Source of the DNA: Candidatus Thiosymbion ectosymbiont of Robbea hypermnestra
Lineage (GTDB): Bacteria; Pseudomonadota; Gammaproteobacteria; Chromatiales; Chromatiaceae
Assembly: GCA_020443945.1 (NCBI GenBank)
Contig: JAIZWN010000667.1
Span: 1 to 12,931 of the forward strand
DNA length: 12,931 nt
Direction: 5' to 3'
Below, one piece after another: positions 12,931-12,931 of the stretch (within the stretch, counting starts at the first letter, position 1; each line of letters opens with the position of its first letter). Both the position numbers and the translations under genes were made by a program. Below the pieces are notes generated by a model, which was given only the letters and a program-made list of their open reading frames with translations, was not told the DNA's origin and made no database searches.

Positions 12931-12931
12931 C

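Overview
The window looks like chromosomal DNA of a GC-rich gammaproteobacterium. The gene set (RatA/RnfH pair, LolC/LolD, ComEC next to a DUF2062 protein, a MidA-type methyltransferase and an NDUFA9-like SDR) fits a Chromatiales/Ectothiorhodospiraceae-like or related sulfur or purple bacterium. The species cannot be named from the sequence alone. Most genes are strongly GC-rich, which is why long antisense shadow ORFs occur. Two stretches look different, 1-545 and about 5160-8070: they are less GC-rich, rich in small repeats, and carry accessory genes.

Layout. (i) 1-545: the end of a short-repeat cluster, then remnants of a two-gene unit: the start of a HipA-like kinase, and a DUF3037 protein far shorter than its family, joined by an ATGA overlap. 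(ii) 547-5158, all minus strand: comEC, a neurotransmitter:sodium symporter (NSS) family transporter, ratA and rnfH. ratA and rnfH overlap; the others are spaced by 59-82 bp. (iii) 5159-5735: no gene, but three small structured repeat elements. (iv) 5736-7774, minus strand: a KamA-family radical SAM enzyme, then a complete mntA-hepT toxin-antitoxin pair. (v) 7775-8074: no gene, but a strong 16-bp hairpin. (vi) 8075-10509: a DUF2062 membrane protein (+) running tail-to-tail into lolD, which is preceded by lolC; lolC and lolD overlap by 8 bp. (vii) 10625-12735: a MidA/NDUFAF7-like methyltransferase (+) converging with an NDUFA9-like SDR protein (-), overlapping by 13 bp. (viii) 12736-12931: more short repeats and a hairpin.

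How it fits together. LolC and LolD form the inner-membrane machine that hands lipoproteins to LolA. As I recall, lolC-lolD, a DUF2062 gene and comEC are neighbours in Pseudomonas and related genomes, so the kamA-like/mntA/hepT block reads as an insertion between comEC and the DUF2062 gene. The MidA-like and NDUFA9-like proteins both resemble factors tied to respiratory complex I in mitochondria; a shared role here is a hypothesis. The most unusual non-coding signal is a palindromic repeat whose 19-nt arm recurs at 5170, 5640 (inverted) and 12774. Two of these copies lie just upstream of minus-strand genes. I found no rRNA, tRNA, CRISPR array or intact transposase. No clearly new multi-gene system is proven; the best candidates are the inserted block and the repeat family.
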